A stretch of 64,000 nucleotides of DNA from Moorella sp. E308F (lineage in GTDB: Bacteria; Bacillota; DSM-521; Neomoorellales; Neomoorellaceae): assembly GCF_006538365.1 (NCBI RefSeq), contig NZ_BJKN01000001.1, positions 915,424 through 979,423 of the forward strand, read 5' to 3'. The position numbers were made by a program, and so were the translations under genes. The notes under the pieces were generated by a model that had not been told where the DNA came from, made no database searches, and worked only from the letters and a program-made list of their open reading frames with translations. Below are positions 9,190 to 16,433 of this stretch, piece by piece; positions within the stretch are counted from its first letter, which is position 1; each line of letters starts with the position of its first letter.

Positions 9190-9897
9190 ATGAACATCGA
9201 TCACGACCGTCTTTTTAAGGAACTAATCGAGACCTTTTTTGCTGAATTCATGCAAGCCTTTTTCCCCCGGGCATATGAAGCCATTGATTTTACCCATGTA
9301 AGATTCCTGCAGCAGGAAGTCTTTACCGACGTCACTGCCGGCGAAAAACACGAAGTCGATATTCTGGTAGAGACCCGCCTTAAAGGCGAAGAAGGCCTGA
9401 TCATGGTCCACATCGAGCCGCAAAGTTATGTGCAAAAAGAATTCAACGAGAGGATGTTTATCTACTTCAGTCGCCTTTACGAACAGCACCGCTGCAAGAT
9501 CCTGCCGATAGCCATTTTTACTTACGACCAGGTGCGGGACGAACCCGATACATTCACGACAGGATTTACTTTTCTAGACGTATTGCGCTTTCGTTTCTAT
9601 AAACTGGAACTAAAGAAGCTACCGTGGCGGGAATATATTCACAGCAACAATCCGGTAGCAGCCGCGCTTCTTAGTAAAATGGGATTTAAAGATGAAGAGA
9701 GGGTCCAGGTAAAGTTAGAATTCCTGCGCATGCTGACCAGGTTAAAACTGGACCCGGCGCGGATGGAGATGCTGGCCGGATTCTTCGAGAGCTACCTGAA
9801 GCTAAACCAGGAGGAAGAAGAAAGACTCAACTGTGAACTGGGTAGAATCGATAAGAAGGAGGTTAGTAGCAGCTACCAACAGATTAATAAATATTGA
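9190..9897 (+). pseudogene. Rpn-family PD-(D/E)XK nuclease, N-terminal part (interrupted)
   Basis: Rpn/YhgA-like proteins are nucleases linked to recombination; many Clostridia have several copies with a DUF4351-like C-terminus. This 235-residue frame has the active-site pattern H-E-V-D57-I-L-V followed by H-I-E76-P-Q. It stops after K-K-E-V with an unrelated tail. The missing C-terminal part (M-Q-I-T-T-S-W..G-R-M-E-G repeats) appears at 12.59-12.86 kb in a compatible frame on the far side of the IS607-type element. The simplest reading is one gene split by insertion near 9862. The nuclease core itself is intact and could still be made. Confidence 0.7.
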
Positions 9898-9922
9898 CAA
9901 AACATAACAAAAAGCTTACCAT
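9894..9922 (+). promoter_or_regulatory. Candidate promoter of the IS607 tnpA gene
   Basis: TTGACA (9894-9899), a 17-nt spacer and TACCAT (9917-9922) form a plausible sigma-A promoter. The tnpA ATG lies only 6 nt after the -10 box and has no Shine-Dalgarno sequence, so the transcript would be leaderless or nearly so. The TTGACA also contains the TGA stop of the interrupted nuclease frame. Confidence 0.5.
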
Positions 9923-9928
9923 AAATTT

Positions 9929-10594
9929 ATGGAACTATTAACCATCAGCAAAGCGGCAAAGAAACTGGGCGTCCATCCCAACAGCCTGCGCAACTGGGAA
10001 AAGCGGGGCTTAATCAAGCCCGTGCGTTTGCCTGGAGGCCAGCGCCGGTACTCTATGGATGAACTCAATAAGCTTCTACAGTCCGGCCAATTGACTGGCG
10101 GACGCGAGGCAGTCGTGCTGTACGCCCGGGTGTCCACCAAAAAGCAGGCCGATGCCGGCAACCTGGAACGGCAGATGGGGCGGCTGCGCCATTATGCTGG
10201 AGAACACGGGTTTACCATCAGGGCGGAATTTGCGGACGTGGCCAGCGGCTTGAACCAGAAGCGCCGTGGCCTGGCCAACGTACTCAAGTTAGCCGAGCAG
10301 GGTGAGTATAAGAAACTTATTATTGAGTACCCCGACCGGCTGGCCCGTTTCGGATATTCGTACATTGAGCGTCATTTAAAATACTGTGGCGTAGAAATAA
10401 TCGCCATAGCGGAAAAAGAGCCGGAAGACGCTCAAAGCGAATTGGTGAAAGATTTGCTGGCCATAGTCACGTCATTTACTGCCAGGTTATACGGGGCCAG
10501 GGGCGGCAAAAAAGTGAGGCAGGGGTTTCGGGAACTAATCGCGGGAGTGGAGCTGGATGAAGAAACAGCGAAAGAACAAAAAGAGAATGAGTGA
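9929..10594 (+). CDS. tnpA: IS607-family transposase TnpA (serine recombinase)
   Basis: IS607 TnpA catalyses excision and integration through a covalent 5'-phosphoserine link. The 221 residues start with a MerR-like helix-turn-helix (1-50, L-G-V-H-P-N-S-L-R-N-W-E) followed by a resolvase domain with Y-A-R-V-S-T (nucleophile Ser69) and the Y-P-D-R-L-A-R-F-G helix. The length and domain order are normal and no frame damage is seen. The gene overlaps tnpB by 38 nt. Confidence 0.93.
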   Translation: MELLTISKAAKKLGVHPNSLRNWEKRGLIKPVRLPGGQRRYSMDELNKLLQSGQLTGGREAVVLYARVSTKKQADAGNLERQMGRLRHYAGEHGFTIRAEFADVASGLNQKRRGLANVLKLAEQGEYKKLIIEYPDRLARFGYSYIERHLKYCGVEIIAIAEKEPEDAQSELVKDLLAIVTSFTARLYGARGGKKVRQGFRELIAGVELDEETAKEQKENE

Positions 10595-12266
10595 ACTTAA
10601 CGGCGGTCTTAAGTATACCGTCTGCGGCGAGTGGTTTCCGGAAGCTTACCCTGCTTACCGGTCCGAGAAATGGGGCCGGGGGGATGAAGACCCGCTGGAA
10701 ACCGAGATGCGGCTTTTCTGCGCCTGCGGGCGCTGGGCCTTCAACCGGCTTATAGAAGGCCGTTCCCGGGAAGAACTCAAACAAGAAGGCCAGCGGGTAT
10801 TCGGCTTAAATTCCCGCTACTGTGACGATGCCATACTGAAAGCGAGGGCTGTCATAGAAACGCAAAAGGAACTCCTGGCGCTGGAAATCGAGGAAACAGA
10901 AACCAAACTGAGCCGGGCTAAAAAGAAACTCCGCTGGGCTGAAAAAGATCTGGACAAAGCGATTAAGGTTAATGATCCTGCAAAAATAGAAAAAGCCAAA
11001 CGGGCATTCCACGGCCGTAAGGCCCGGGTCCAAAAGCTTGCCGCTAAACTGGCCGAACTCCAGAAGCATGAAGCTGACGGCACTATTCCCAAGGTAGTTT
11101 TTGGGGGACGCGCCTTATGGCGGCAGGTCTGCCGGGGCAAGGCCAGCCGGGAAGAATGGCGCCACACCCGGCAGAACCGGTTATACGCCCGGGGCGACGA
11201 AACAAAAGGCGGCAACCCCAACATGAAGGTGGCGTACCAGGAAGGGAGATTTACCCTGGCAGTCACTATTTCCCATCTATCCGAGCAGAAAGGTACTGAC
11301 AGCAAAGGAAGGCCCATAATGACCAGGGCACCGCGGGTGGAAGGAAAGCTCTGGCTGCCGGAAAAACACCGGCTCAAGGTATGGGGGTTGCTTCTTTCCG
11401 GCGCACCCTATAACGTTGAATTAATTAGAGGCCGGGATGGCCGGTACAGGGTCCATATCGCCTTCACCATGACGGCGCCTGAATTGGCGACCGACCCCAA
11501 CCGCGGCTACCTTGGGATAGACACCAACCCAGATGGGGTAGCTCTGGCTAACGTTAATTATTTTGGCCAGCCCGAGCCCTGGCCGGAAGGCTTCACTGTT
11601 CCTTATCCCAAAGCCTTGCACAAATTTGCCGGAGAGTTTCAGACGATAGTACACCCGAACGGTTTTCTTTACATCAAGATGCCGGAACTGGCTTACAGCC
11701 GCAGTTTCAGGCGCGCTTACCTCATCGGCGTCCTGGCCCGGGTAGTGGTGGACATTGCCAAAACATTAGGCAAGCCCATCGCCTTAGAAGACCTGGACTT
11801 CGGCAAAGACCGGCTGGACACCGATAAAAAGTTCAACCGCATGGCGGCCAACTTCCCCTACCGGAAGATAACCGAAGCCATCGCCCGTAAAGCCTACCAA
11901 GAAGGCGTCGGGGTAAAGCCGGTCCGGCCGGCCCACACTTCCACCATCGGCTTTTGGAAATACATGGAGCGGTACGGGGTGACAATCCACCATGCCGCCG
12001 CGATGGCGATTGCCCGCCGGGCAATAGGTTTTAAAGAACACATCACCAAAGAGTTAAAACAAAAAATCCAAGCCGTTAAAGAAAAGCTGAACCAAAAGGC
12101 GAATTCCTTGCCTGGGGAAGGAAAAGGGATGACCCGAAAGGTGAAGCGGCAAATCATGCGGCTGGGCGAAAAGGTTTCCGTTCATAACGGTTTAGACCGC
12201 TATAAACAGGAATCCTTTTATTCTGTCTGGCATGACTTGAAGCAGCTCGCTTTATCAAGTAGGTAA
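10557..12266 (+). CDS. TnpB-related RuvC-fold protein of the IS607 element
   Basis: TnpB proteins are RNA-guided nucleases encoded by IS200/605 and IS607 elements and ancestors of Cas12. The 569 residues include a long basic coiled-coil-like region (100-170) and a split RuvC domain. RuvC-I has Y-L-G-I-D322 and RuvC-II has I-A-L-E411-D-L-D-F. In the place of the usual D-x-N-A-A third motif stands I-H-H-A-A-A-M-A-I-A-R-R (residues 477-488), with His instead of Asp, and no CxxC zinc ribbon precedes it. This matches the TnpB-related branch, so cleavage activity is uncertain. Start 10557 overlaps tnpA; ATG 10587 is an alternative. Confidence 0.85.
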   Translation: MKKQRKNKKRMSELNGGLKYTVCGEWFPEAYPAYRSEKWGRGDEDPLETEMRLFCACGRWAFNRLIEGRSREELKQEGQRVFGLNSRYCDDAILKARAVIETQKELLALEIEETETKLSRAKKKLRWAEKDLDKAIKVNDPAKIEKAKRAFHGRKARVQKLAAKLAELQKHEADGTIPKVVFGGRALWRQVCRGKASREEWRHTRQNRLYARGDETKGGNPNMKVAYQEGRFTLAVTISHLSEQKGTDSKGRPIMTRAPRVEGKLWLPEKHRLKVWGLLLSGAPYNVELIRGRDGRYRVHIAFTMTAPELATDPNRGYLGIDTNPDGVALANVNYFGQPEPWPEGFTVPYPKALHKFAGEFQTIVHPNGFLYIKMPELAYSRSFRRAYLIGVLARVVVDIAKTLGKPIALEDLDFGKDRLDTDKKFNRMAANFPYRKITEAIARKAYQEGVGVKPVRPAHTSTIGFWKYMERYGVTIHHAAAMAIARRAIGFKEHITKELKQKIQAVKEKLNQKANSLPGEGKGMTRKVKRQIMRLGEKVSVHNGLDRYKQESFYSVWHDLKQLALSSR

Positions 12267-12545
12267 CCCCGTTAGCCGGTATCGGACAAACCGGTAGGCC
12301 GCATCTAACAGATCGCGCGGAGGCGTCCGGCACCTGAAAGAATAAAGTGCTGGACCACTTGACGGTCGACGCAAGGCGAGAACTTTTATGGTTCTCCTTA
12401 AGGCCGCGCCTTGCGCCCGTGAAGTGCCGTTCTCCCGTCCGGGTGAGACTCCCGGGGCCGAGGTCTCCCTGTCGCGCAGCCTGCTCCCAGGGGCAGGCAA
12501 ATCAAATCCGAAAGGAGCGAGAACCTGGTCATGGGGAGGCCGCCT
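12250..12545 (+). ncRNA. Candidate omega (guide) RNA region at the tnpB 3' end
   Basis: TnpB guide RNAs come from the 3' end of tnpB and the right end of the element. Here ~290 non-coding nt show nested hairpins: GCAAGGCG (12371-12378) pairs with CGCCTTGC (12407-12414) around an inner GAGAAC/GTTCTC (12378-12383/12391-12396), and GCCTGC/GCAGGC form another (12479-12484/12493-12498). A GAGAC/GTCTC pair lies between. If the family behaves as other TnpBs do, the guide would be the DNA just past the right end, near 12545-12600. Exact ends and transcription are inferred. Confidence 0.5.
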
Positions 12546-12558
12546 AATAAGGATTGAC

Positions 12559-12864
12559 ATGATGTGTCAAGAATTGTTGGGTTTTTTGAACCAGGCTGAG
12601 ACAATCATGCAGATTACTACCAGTTGGCATGAAAGAGGCCGGATGGAAGGCAGAATGGAAGGCCGGATGGAAGCCCAAAAAGAAACGATTCTTAAATATC
12701 TCTCCCGCAGGTTTGGGGAACAACCGGCTGACCTGGAGGAAAAGGTGCAGAAAATAAGCGACCTCCAAATCCTGGACCGCATTCTGGATGAGCTGTTTAC
12801 TGCCGGTACTATAGAAGAAGCGCGGGCAATTATTTTAGGAAAGATCGCCGGGAACCTCCAGTAG
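12559..12864 (+). pseudogene. Rpn/DUF4351-type C-terminal fragment
   Basis: The frame gives about 101 residues, of which the part from ~12598 is the C-terminal region of a Rpn-like protein: M-Q-I-T-T-S-W-H-E-R-G, three near-identical G-R-M-E-G units encoded by 12-nt tandem repeats, then the L-K-Y-L-S-R-R-F-G-E motif and the I-L-D-E-L-F-T-A-G-T-I-E-E-A end of DUF4351. No nuclease domain is present. It is in a frame compatible with the N-terminal part at 9190-9861, which fits one gene cut by the IS607-type element. A weak AAGGA before ATG 12559 leaves open independent translation. Confidence 0.7.
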
Positions 12865-12989
12865 GTGCTTTTAGGCTCCGAACAACTGCGCTGCCGGCTC
12901 CGGAGTACGCCTAACGGGCGATTTGGGGATCAGCGGTAAGGATGGGCAGGTTTTCTATCCGGGCGTGGGTAGCAAGAAGCTGAAAGGCC

Positions 12990-13028
12990 TTGTATATCAC
13001 GTAAATATGGGTTACACTTATTTACGTG
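12990..13028 (+). promoter_or_regulatory. vapBC promoter with overlapping palindromic operator
   Basis: TTGTAT (12990-12995), a 17-nt spacer and TACACT (13013-13018) form a promoter. A perfect 10-bp inverted repeat, CACGTAAATA (12998-13007) and TATTTACGTG (13019-13028), brackets the -10 box and reaches the ribosome site. The placement is what is expected for autorepression by a VapB ribbon-helix-helix antitoxin. Confidence 0.72.
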
Positions 13029-13040
13029 GAGGTGTTTAAA

Positions 13041-13283
13041 ATGGAATATCAAAATATTACTTTATCCCTACCAAAGCAGGTACTGCAAAAGGTTAAGCAT
13101 TTAGCCATAGAGAGGCAAACCTCTGTGTCGGGCCTTTTGGCTCGAACCCTTGAGGAACTCGTCCGGCAAGAAGATAGCTACGCCAAGGCTCGCGAACGCC
13201 ATACTGCTTTGTTAAGAAATGGTTTTTGCCTTGGTACCGAGGGTAGAATTACCTGGCGGAGAGCAGATATCCATGAACGATAA
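13041..13283 (+). CDS. vapB: VapB-type ribbon-helix-helix antitoxin
   Basis: The 80-residue protein begins with a short beta strand and two helices typical of RHH DNA-binding antitoxins (I-T-L-S-L-P-K-Q-V-L..V-S-G-L-L-A-R-T-L-E-E-L-V), and ends in a toxin-binding tail. ATG 13041 lies 7 nt after GGAGGTG; an upstream GTG at 13026 falls inside the operator and is unlikely. It overlaps vapC by 11 nt, the usual coupling for toxin-antitoxin pairs. It probably represses its own operon through the palindrome immediately upstream. Confidence 0.82.
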   Translation: MEYQNITLSLPKQVLQKVKHLAIERQTSVSGLLARTLEELVRQEDSYAKARERHTALLRNGFCLGTEGRITWRRADIHER

Positions 13284-13707
13284 TTTAAGGCGCCAGTTCG
13301 TCGATACTAATGTCCTCGTTTATGCTCATGATATCTCGGCGGGTATAAAACATGAGAAGGCCAGGGATCTTATATTAAGTTTGTGGGACTCCCGTCAGGG
13401 CTGTATTAGTCTGCAGGTGCTGCAAGAGTTTTACGTGACGATAGTTCAAAAGGTAGCAAAACCGATTGCACCAGAAACGGCCGCAAGGATAATTGCCGAT
13501 TTAGGCCAGTGGACACTGCATGTGCCTGATGTCGAGGATGTTCTGGAAGCTATTGAAATCCAGCAGCGGAATGAATTATCATTTTGGGATTCGCTTATTA
13601 TCTGCAGCGCCAAAAAATTGGGCTGCGATGTTATCTGGACCGAAGACCTTAATACCGGCCAGCGTTACGAAGGGATAGTGGTTTTAAACCCGTTCCATCT
13701 GGACTAA
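13273..13707 (+). CDS. vapC: VapC-type PIN-domain ribonuclease toxin
   Basis: VapC toxins are PIN-domain RNases, often cleaving tRNA or rRNA. The 144-residue protein keeps the four acidic positions expected of the fold: Asp11 (F-V-D-T-N), Glu52, Asp106 (F-W-D-S-L) and Asp125 (T-E-D-L). It appears intact and functional. The start ATG 13273 overlaps the vapB stop; an earlier frame start at 13219 would run deep into vapB. The RNA target is unknown. Confidence 0.88.
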   Translation: MNDNLRRQFVDTNVLVYAHDISAGIKHEKARDLILSLWDSRQGCISLQVLQEFYVTIVQKVAKPIAPETAARIIADLGQWTLHVPDVEDVLEAIEIQQRNELSFWDSLIICSAKKLGCDVIWTEDLNTGQRYEGIVVLNPFHLD

Positions 13708-13805
13708 GCAATCTGCTGATTTGCAAGAAAAATTGCAGCCGCTTACATTTTGTGTCCTGGCCTGGTGAATCTACCCCAATCCCGGTCTTGAGGAGATGCT
13801 GGCCT

Positions 13806-13970
13806 ATGCCGACTGAACTGTGGCGCGGGCTTTTTCGAACAGCCCTGGCCATCCTGGCGGGCCGAAATATTGCTGCCGATGCTTGGACCTTACTGCAAAG
13901 CCGTATCGGAGAATTACAAAGCGAGATGCCTCCAAAATTTAATCCCACAACTATTGACATAGAACCGTAA
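13806..13970 (+). CDS. Small hypothetical protein
   Basis: A 54-residue frame begins with ATG 13806, 10 nt after AGGAG. It has a Leu/Ala-rich helical middle and no recognised domain. It lies between vapC and the next promoter and could be a remnant of a larger gene. Its stop lies 6 nt before the next promoter's -35 box. I am not confident it is expressed. Confidence 0.3.
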   Translation: MPTELWRGLFRTALAILAGRNIAADAWTLLQSRIGELQSEMPPKFNPTTIDIEP

Positions 13971-13975
13971 ATTAG

Positions 13976-14023
13976 TTGACATAGCGGTCATAAGGGAATA
14001 AAATTTGCCATAAGAGAACAAAT
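13976..14023 (+). promoter_or_regulatory. Strong promoter with direct-repeat operators
   Basis: TTGACA (13976-13981), a 17-nt spacer and TAAAAT (13999-14004) are close to the sigma-A consensus. CATAAG-G/A-GAA occurs twice in direct orientation, at 13989 and 14009, 20 nt apart or about two helical turns. TTGACATAG also occurs twice, at 13954 and 13976, 22 nt apart. These suit cooperative binding of a small HTH protein, perhaps the one encoded just downstream. Confidence 0.65.
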
Positions 14024-14040
14024 GATTGGGTGGGTACCTT

Positions 14041-14325
14041 ATGAGTAAAATTCTTTATCCACCGGCAGAATTAGCCAGGATGCTTAAAGTCAGCGAGCGC
14101 ACTATAAGGCGTTGGGTGCAAAAGGGGGATTTGCCAGCCTTGCGCTATGGACGGCAACTGCGCATACCGGCGAGCGCTTTAGAAAAATTAGGACGCCCGG
14201 CAGCAGAAATGTCTAACAAAAGCGATTGGCTGGCAAAATGCCGGGCCGCGCGGGCAATGATGCCCCTGAGGGGCGATAGTGCGAAGATCTTGCAGCAGAT
14301 CCGGTTAGATAAGGCAGGCCGGTGA
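14041..14325 (+). CDS. Excisionase/MerR-like HTH protein, probable antitoxin
   Basis: This 94-residue protein starts with a winged-helix excisionase-type domain (P-A-E-L-A-R-M-L-K-V-S-E-R-T-I-R-R-W, then the R-Q-L-R-I-P wing). ATG 14041 is 6 nt after GGGTGGG; the TTG at 14026 overlaps that site. It overlaps the following PIN gene by 4 nt, the arrangement of antitoxin and toxin. It likely binds the repeats in its own promoter and its C-terminal part likely bound the toxin. The toxin is now broken, so this is an orphan regulator. Confidence 0.72.
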   Translation: MSKILYPPAELARMLKVSERTIRRWVQKGDLPALRYGRQLRIPASALEKLGRPAAEMSNKSDWLAKCRAARAMMPLRGDSAKILQQIRLDKAGR

Positions 14326-14709
14326 ACTGGATGGACGTGCGCCTTAAAGAAGTTTGTGTCGATGCCTGCCTGGTAGTCAAACTAGTTATAAACGAACCAG
14401 ACAGCGCGCTGGCAGATGCCCTTTTTGCCTGGTGGCAGGAGCAGGGGGTTCAGTTAATAGCCCCGGTTTTTTGTCCTGTAGAAATAGATAGTGTTATTAG
14501 ACGCAGGACAGTAATTACCAACCCCGAAGAAAGATTAACACCGGAACAGGCGGAAATTGCTTTTGAAGCCGTACAAGCTATTCCCTTAAAAACTATCAGT
14601 GTCCCCGGTCAACGGCGCCGGGCATGGGAACTGGCTGTATAATAATGTTAAGGGCAGGTTGCCTTATGTCCGTCTCCTCAGTGAATTTGCTTCGGAGTTG
14701 ATGAGTTGA
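14322..14709 (+). pseudogene. PIN-domain toxin with internal deletion and frameshift
   Basis: The first 106 residues from 14322 are the N-terminal two thirds of a PIN toxin (V-D-A-C-L-V-V-K, Asp14; E64 in P-V-E-I-D). The frame then stops at 14640. In the +1 frame from 14638 the sequence continues Y-N-N-V-K-G-R-L-P-Y-V-R-L-L-S-E-F to a stop at 14709, which is the usual C-terminal end of such toxins. The missing middle, about 25-35 codons, would have carried the A-Y-D-A and T-A-D active-site acids. Deletion plus frameshift makes it inactive. Confidence 0.7.
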
Positions 14710-14725
14710 GGGATACCTCATAGGG

Positions 14726-15190
14726 ATGACAATCAAAGTGAAGGAAGGTAGGAGTTTGGAACGGTTTAAGTTCTATTCCTTGACTGATGAGGAGAAGCAT
14801 AGCCTGCTTCAAAGAATTGCTGCCTGTTTAAAAGGAAGAGAGGAGATAGCCTTTGCCTATCTTCACGGTTCTTTTCTCTGTGAAGGTCCTTTCAGGGATA
14901 TTGATCTGGCCGTTTATATCAATGATGAGGGGATAGATTCAGATTACTTCCTTTATGAGATGCAGTTGGAAGATTCCCTCCGGCAGCTCATTCCTTTCCC
15001 GATCGATGTCAGGGTTATTAATAGAGCTCCTTTATCCTTCAAATATACCGTTCTAAAAAACGGTTACCTGTTAATAGAGAATGTCCCCAATATCAGAGTT
15101 GATTTTGAGGAATACACGCTGGACAGGTATTTTGATTTTGCCCCGTTTCGGAAACGCTATTTAAAGGAGACGCTTGGCCTTGAAATTTGA
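14726..15190 (+). CDS. mntA: MntA-type nucleotidyltransferase antitoxin
   Basis: In type VII toxin-antitoxin systems MntA AMPylates the HepT toxin on a Tyr and so inactivates it. This 154-residue protein has the minimal nucleotidyltransferase core H-G-S-F (47-50) followed by R-D-I-D (Asp58, Asp60), and a later acidic D-V-R motif. ATG 14726 has no clear ribosome site; a TTG at 14756 behind AAGGAAGG is a good alternative. It overlaps hepT by 17 nt, as expected for the pair. Confidence 0.82.
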   Translation: MTIKVKEGRSLERFKFYSLTDEEKHSLLQRIAACLKGREEIAFAYLHGSFLCEGPFRDIDLAVYINDEGIDSDYFLYEMQLEDSLRQLIPFPIDVRVINRAPLSFKYTVLKNGYLLIENVPNIRVDFEEYTLDRYFDFAPFRKRYLKETLGLEI

Positions 15191-15617
15191 TGCTTTAAAA
15201 GCCGGCAAACTTCTTGCTGCGTTCAAGCAGGCTCAAAAGCGGCTGCAAGACCTGGCCCGTTTGCCCAAAGAGGAGTTTTTGGCTGATCCTGATAAAATAG
15301 GCAGCGCTAAATATCATTTCATCGTGGCCATTGAAGCAGCCATTGATTTAAGCAATCATATTATCGCTAGAAACAATTTGAGAATACCGGAGGATTACGC
15401 TGATACCTTTCGTGTTTTGGGTGAGGCTGGCATTTTTCCTTCTGAATTTACTGCTACTCTCATTAAAATGGCTAGATTCAGGAACAGGCTGGTCCATATT
15501 TATTGGGACGTGGATAATGATACCCTCTATAATATTTTAGTGAACGGGCTCAAAGATCTCGATGCTTATTTAAAGGCAATGGGCAAATTTTTCACTGGTA
15601 ACAAGGAAGAGCCCTAG
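15174..15617 (+). CDS. hepT: HepT-type HEPN RNase toxin
   Basis: HepT toxins are HEPN-fold RNases. The 147-residue helical protein carries the R-x4-H-x-Y motif at Arg103, His108 and Tyr110 (R-N-R-L-V-H-I-Y), which includes both the RNase centre and the Tyr that MntA modifies. An AAAGGAG lies just before TTG 15174; TTG 15180 is also possible. The motif is intact, so the toxin is predicted to be active and held in check by MntA. Confidence 0.85.
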   Translation: MALKFDALKAGKLLAAFKQAQKRLQDLARLPKEEFLADPDKIGSAKYHFIVAIEAAIDLSNHIIARNNLRIPEDYADTFRVLGEAGIFPSEFTATLIKMARFRNRLVHIYWDVDNDTLYNILVNGLKDLDAYLKAMGKFFTGNKEEP

Positions 15618-15692
15618 ATTCACGGTGCGGCCCATTTTTTACGCTACCGTGAGGTTGATTTTCTTTAGAAAGGAAGCACGTGGGCATAGCTG

Positions 15693-16253
15693 ATGCTGTT
15701 TTTAGGTCACGCGGGTTTGACCCTGGCGGCAGCCAGGGTGATAGAAAAGGTGATGGATTCAGGCGGCAGGAAAAGGCCGGACGGTAGGCCGCGGCCGCCG
15801 GGGCCGATAGATTACCGCCTGGTCCTTATCGGTTCTATGCTGCCGGACATTATCGACAAGCCCCTGGGCGGGGTAATTTTCAAGGAAACCCTGGGTAACG
15901 GCCGTATCTACGCCCATACCCTGGTTTTTTTATTATTTGCCTGTTCCGCCGGCCTGCTGTGGTGGCGGCGTTGCCGGCGGCCGGGGGGCCTGATCCTGGC
16001 AGGTGGGAGCCTTATGCACCACCTGCTGGACGGGATGTGGCGCTATCCGGCTACTTTCCTCTGGCCCCTGTACGGCTGGGGCTTTCCCCGGGGCCGCCCG
16101 GAAGAGTGGTTCTGGCAGTGGCTGGCGGGGCTCCTGCACGACCCTTCTGTGTATGTGCCGGAAGCAGCCGGCGGTATCGTTCTTCTGTTCATTTTTGGAC
16201 AGCTTATCTGCCGGGGAGGGGTGATGGCGTTTTTGAGGCGGGGCAGGTTGTAG
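15693..16253 (+). CDS. YdjM/DUF457-like inner-membrane metal-dependent hydrolase
   Basis: The 186-residue protein has three or four membrane segments and the metal-binding residues of the YdjM-like family: His6 in the N-terminal helix, L-P-D-I-I-D-K-P near residue 50, and H-H-L-L-D-G near residue 110. Members are predicted membrane-bound hydrolases of unknown substrate. The ATG at 15693 has an AAAGGAAG site 16 nt away, farther than usual, so the start is uncertain. GC content is again high here, marking the end of the accessory island. Confidence 0.72.
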   Translation: MLFLGHAGLTLAAARVIEKVMDSGGRKRPDGRPRPPGPIDYRLVLIGSMLPDIIDKPLGGVIFKETLGNGRIYAHTLVFLLFACSAGLLWWRRCRRPGGLILAGGSLMHHLLDGMWRYPATFLWPLYGWGFPRGRPEEWFWQWLAGLLHDPSVYVPEAAGGIVLLFIFGQLICRGGVMAFLRRGRL

Positions 16254-16433
16254 TGGAAAGGCTCGAGGTGTTTGCAATGTTTGATGGTAAACTTTTCTTA
16301 TTGGTTTTGGTTTTTTAGGAGGATTATTACCAAAAATGGCGAATATAGCAAGTGAACTGGAGGGAGTTAACAAAATTTGCCTCTGAAAGGCTCGTTACGG
16401 GCGGGTCCGGAGGGGGCGTTAGGAGGGTTAGAT

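Larger units (their letters stand above)
9862..12597 (+). mobile_element. IS607-type element (serine recombinase tnpA + tnpB-related)
   Basis: The element carries a MerR-HTH serine recombinase and an overlapping TnpB-related gene, the IS607 gene order, then about 300 nt of strongly structured DNA. IS607 elements have no inverted terminal repeats and make no target duplication, so the ends cannot be read directly. I place them by the interrupted Rpn gene: left part ends at ~9861 (codon GAG) and right part resumes at ~12598 (codon GAG), 2739 nt apart and frame-compatible. A similar 15-nt sequence, TAATAA-NN-ATTGACA, occurs at both sides (9885-9899 and 12545-12559). The ends are approximate. Confidence 0.75.

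Noticed and set aside
12555-12571. TTGACATGATGTGTCAA palindrome as an operator
   Set aside because: It is short and at the likely right end of the IS607-type element; no regulator gene is next to it, so I only note it.
15618-15692. Start of the YdjM-like gene at a GTG in 15680-15685
   Set aside because: That codon is in another frame; the ATG at 15693 is the first in frame.
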